From positions 1 to 15,170 of the forward strand of contig JABAAA010000015.1 in the NCBI GenBank assembly GCA_014239005.1: DNA of 15,170 bases. The letters run 5' to 3'. Positions 13,832 to 15,170 of this stretch are shown one piece after another. The first letter of the stretch is position 1. Every line of letters starts with the position of its first letter. Below the pieces are notes generated by a model. It did no database searches, was not told the origin of the DNA, and saw only the letters and a list, made by a program, of their open reading frames with translations. Source of the DNA: Alphaproteobacteria bacterium (GTDB taxonomy: Bacteria > Pseudomonadota > Alphaproteobacteria > JABAAW01). Position numbers and translations under genes: made by a program.

Positions 13832-15170
13832 GGCTTTTCGTCCTCGCGCGTCGTGCTGTCTGCGGGGTTCTCGTCGGGCAGAATCTTGCCTACCGCGACC
13901 AGCCGTTCGTCTTTTTTCAGATCGAACAGGCGTACGCCACGCGTATTGCGTCCGTACAGGCTCACGCTCTGGGCGGTGATGCGTGAGAACTGACCTTGGT
14001 TGGAATAAAGGTTGAGCTGGTCGCCGCTCCGCACGGGCAGGCTTGCGACCACCTCGTCGTCCTTGCCGAGCACGGCGTTTTTGATTCCCTTGCCGCCACG
14101 TGCGCTGCGGCGATAGTCTGCAACAGACGTGCGTTTGCCGTAGCCCGAAGCGAGCGCGGTGAAGATTACGGTCTCTGTCTCTGTTTCTTTGCTGTTAGGG
14201 GCGGGGATGGATGCGATCGAGACCAGCTTGTCCTTGTCGGAAAGATTCATGCCGCGCACCCCACTGCTCGCGCGCGAAGAGAAGACGCGCAGGTCAGAGA
14301 GGGGAAAACGAATTGCTTGCGCGTCACGACTGGCGAGAAAGAGCTCGTCGCCCTCGTCGCACACGATCGCACCGACGAGCGCGTCGCCTTCAGGAATCTT
14401 CATGGCGATGATGCCGTTGCTCATAATGTTGGTGAAGGCTTGAAGAGCATTGCGCCGCACGCTGCCTGAGGCGGTGGCAAGAACTAGGCTTTTGTGTTTC
14501 AGCTCTTGCGCGCTTTCTGGCAAGGGGGTGATGTTGGTGACGCGCTCGCCCTGCGCCAAATCCAACAGGTTGGCGACATTCCTTCCTCCTCCCTGCGGGC
14601 TGCTCTCAGGCAGGTCGGCTGCCGAAAGCGCATAGACCATGCCGCGACTGGTGAAAAACAGCAGACGCGCCTTAGTGCTGACAAAGCATGTTTGCATCAG
14701 ATCGTCAGCCTCGCCAATTTTCATGCCGGCACGTCCCTTGCCGCCACGTTGCTGACTGCGGTAGCTCTTGCTTGCCACGCGTTTCACATAACCCTGACGC
14801 GTGATCGTCACCACCACCTCTTCGTGTTGGACAAATTGTTCTGCGTCCTCCTCGACAGAAACTTCCTGTTCGACGATGTCGGTGCGGCGCGGGGTTGCAA
14901 ACATCTGTTCCACCTCGCGCAGGTCTTCCTCGATGCGTCGCGCACGAAGTTCCTTCGAGGCGAGAAGCGCGCGACACTCGACGATACGCGTCAAGTTCTC
15001 GTGCGCTTCCGTCAACAATTTTTCTTGCTCCAAGCCGACGAGGCGTTGCAAGCGCAGCTCCAAGATCGCTTGGCATTGCACACGACTGAGACGGCACTTG
15101 CCGCCTGCCAACAGATCGAGCGAAGCCATCCTTGCCGCCGTCTCGCTCGTGAGCGCCGTGTCTGTTGCCT
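13828..15170 (-). CDS. gyrA: DNA gyrase subunit A, C-terminal half (truncated by window edge)
   Basis: Only the last 446 codons are in the window; the frame is open to the edge and the ATG at 15129 is internal. The visible part begins in the coiled-coil of the breakage-reunion core (AILELRLQRLVGLEQEKLLTE, then EDLREVEQMFATPRRTDI). It then covers the C-terminal beta-pinwheel that wraps DNA and lets gyrase introduce negative supercoils. The GyrA box appears as QQRGGKG (visible residues 139-145), the first Arg of the usual QRRGGKG replaced by Gln; it identifies GyrA rather than ParC. Repeated blade motifs follow, including SSRASSGVRGMNLSDKDK, YRRSARGGKGIKN and YGRNTRGVRLFDLKKDE. The protein ends in an acidic tail (DENPADSTTREDEKP) whose codons include the coaD ribosome site. 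Confidence 0.98.
   Translation of the reverse strand, partial: ATDTALTSETAARMASLDLLAGGKCRLSRVQCQAILELRLQRLVGLEQEKLLTEAHENLTRIVECRALLASKELRARRIEEDLREVEQMFATPRRTDIVEQEVSVEEDAEQFVQHEEVVVTITRQGYVKRVASKSYRSQQRGGKGRAGMKIGEADDLMQTCFVSTKARLLFFTSRGMVYALSAADLPESSPQGGGRNVANLLDLAQGERVTNITPLPESAQELKHKSLVLATASGSVRRNALQAFTNIMSNGIIAMKIPEGDALVGAIVCDEGDELFLASRDAQAIRFPLSDLRVFSSRASSGVRGMNLSDKDKLVSIASIPAPNSKETETETVIFTALASGYGKRTSVADYRRSARGGKGIKNAVLGKDDEVVASLPVRSGDQLNLYSNQGQFSRITAQSVSLYGRNTRGVRLFDLKKDERLVAVGKILPDENPADSTTREDEKP

Overview
The window looks like core chromosome of a flagellated Alphaproteobacterium. By eye the base composition is moderately GC-rich. The evidence for the class is the AspRS insertion type (SPGEFYQLD in motif 2), the overlapping gyrA-coaD pair, divergent mrp and hflKC, and a compact CheZ ending in an AEID-type tail. 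This is inferred from family knowledge and gene order, with no database search. I see no mobile element, tRNA, rRNA or CRISPR array.

Layout. Positions 1-1614 (+) hold the 3' nine-tenths of aspS. Facing it on the minus strand is a motility block, read from high to low coordinates: cheY (8333-7956), cheZ (7847-7233), a divergent MotB-like gene (7051-6188), a canonical motB-type gene (6191-5424), and a very large secreted beta-rich/TPR-like protein (5427-1726). The last three overlap stop-to-start (ATGA, then GTGA), so they are almost certainly translated together. Upstream of cheY, also on the minus strand, is mrp/apbC (9646-8447), an Fe-S cluster carrier ATPase. It diverges from hflK-hflC (9781-11868, +), the membrane modulators of FtsH, which are followed by a GtrA-family membrane protein (11935-12375, +). 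Converging on that is a minus-strand operon: gyrA (partial, from the window end to 13828), coaD (overlapping gyrA by 4 bases) and an ABC-2 transporter permease (13275-12469).

The most interesting part is the motility block. It joins the switch effector (CheY), its phosphatase (CheZ), two stator-like OmpA-domain proteins and a 1233-residue periplasmic protein in one locus, with no motA in the window. In an ungapped alignment of the membrane helices only one MotB homologue keeps the proton-relay Asp; the other has Ser there and carries a repeat-rich C-terminal tail. This suggests an accessory or heteromeric stator complex with a dedicated periplasmic scaffold, loosely analogous to MotB-MotC of rhizobia. 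That reading is inference.

A second pattern is the number of short, mutually unrelated tandem repeats (8-18 bp units). Seven were found by eye. Most lie at or near gene 3' ends or in the spacers behind them, and some overlap stop codons. They suggest frequent local slippage or duplication in this genome.
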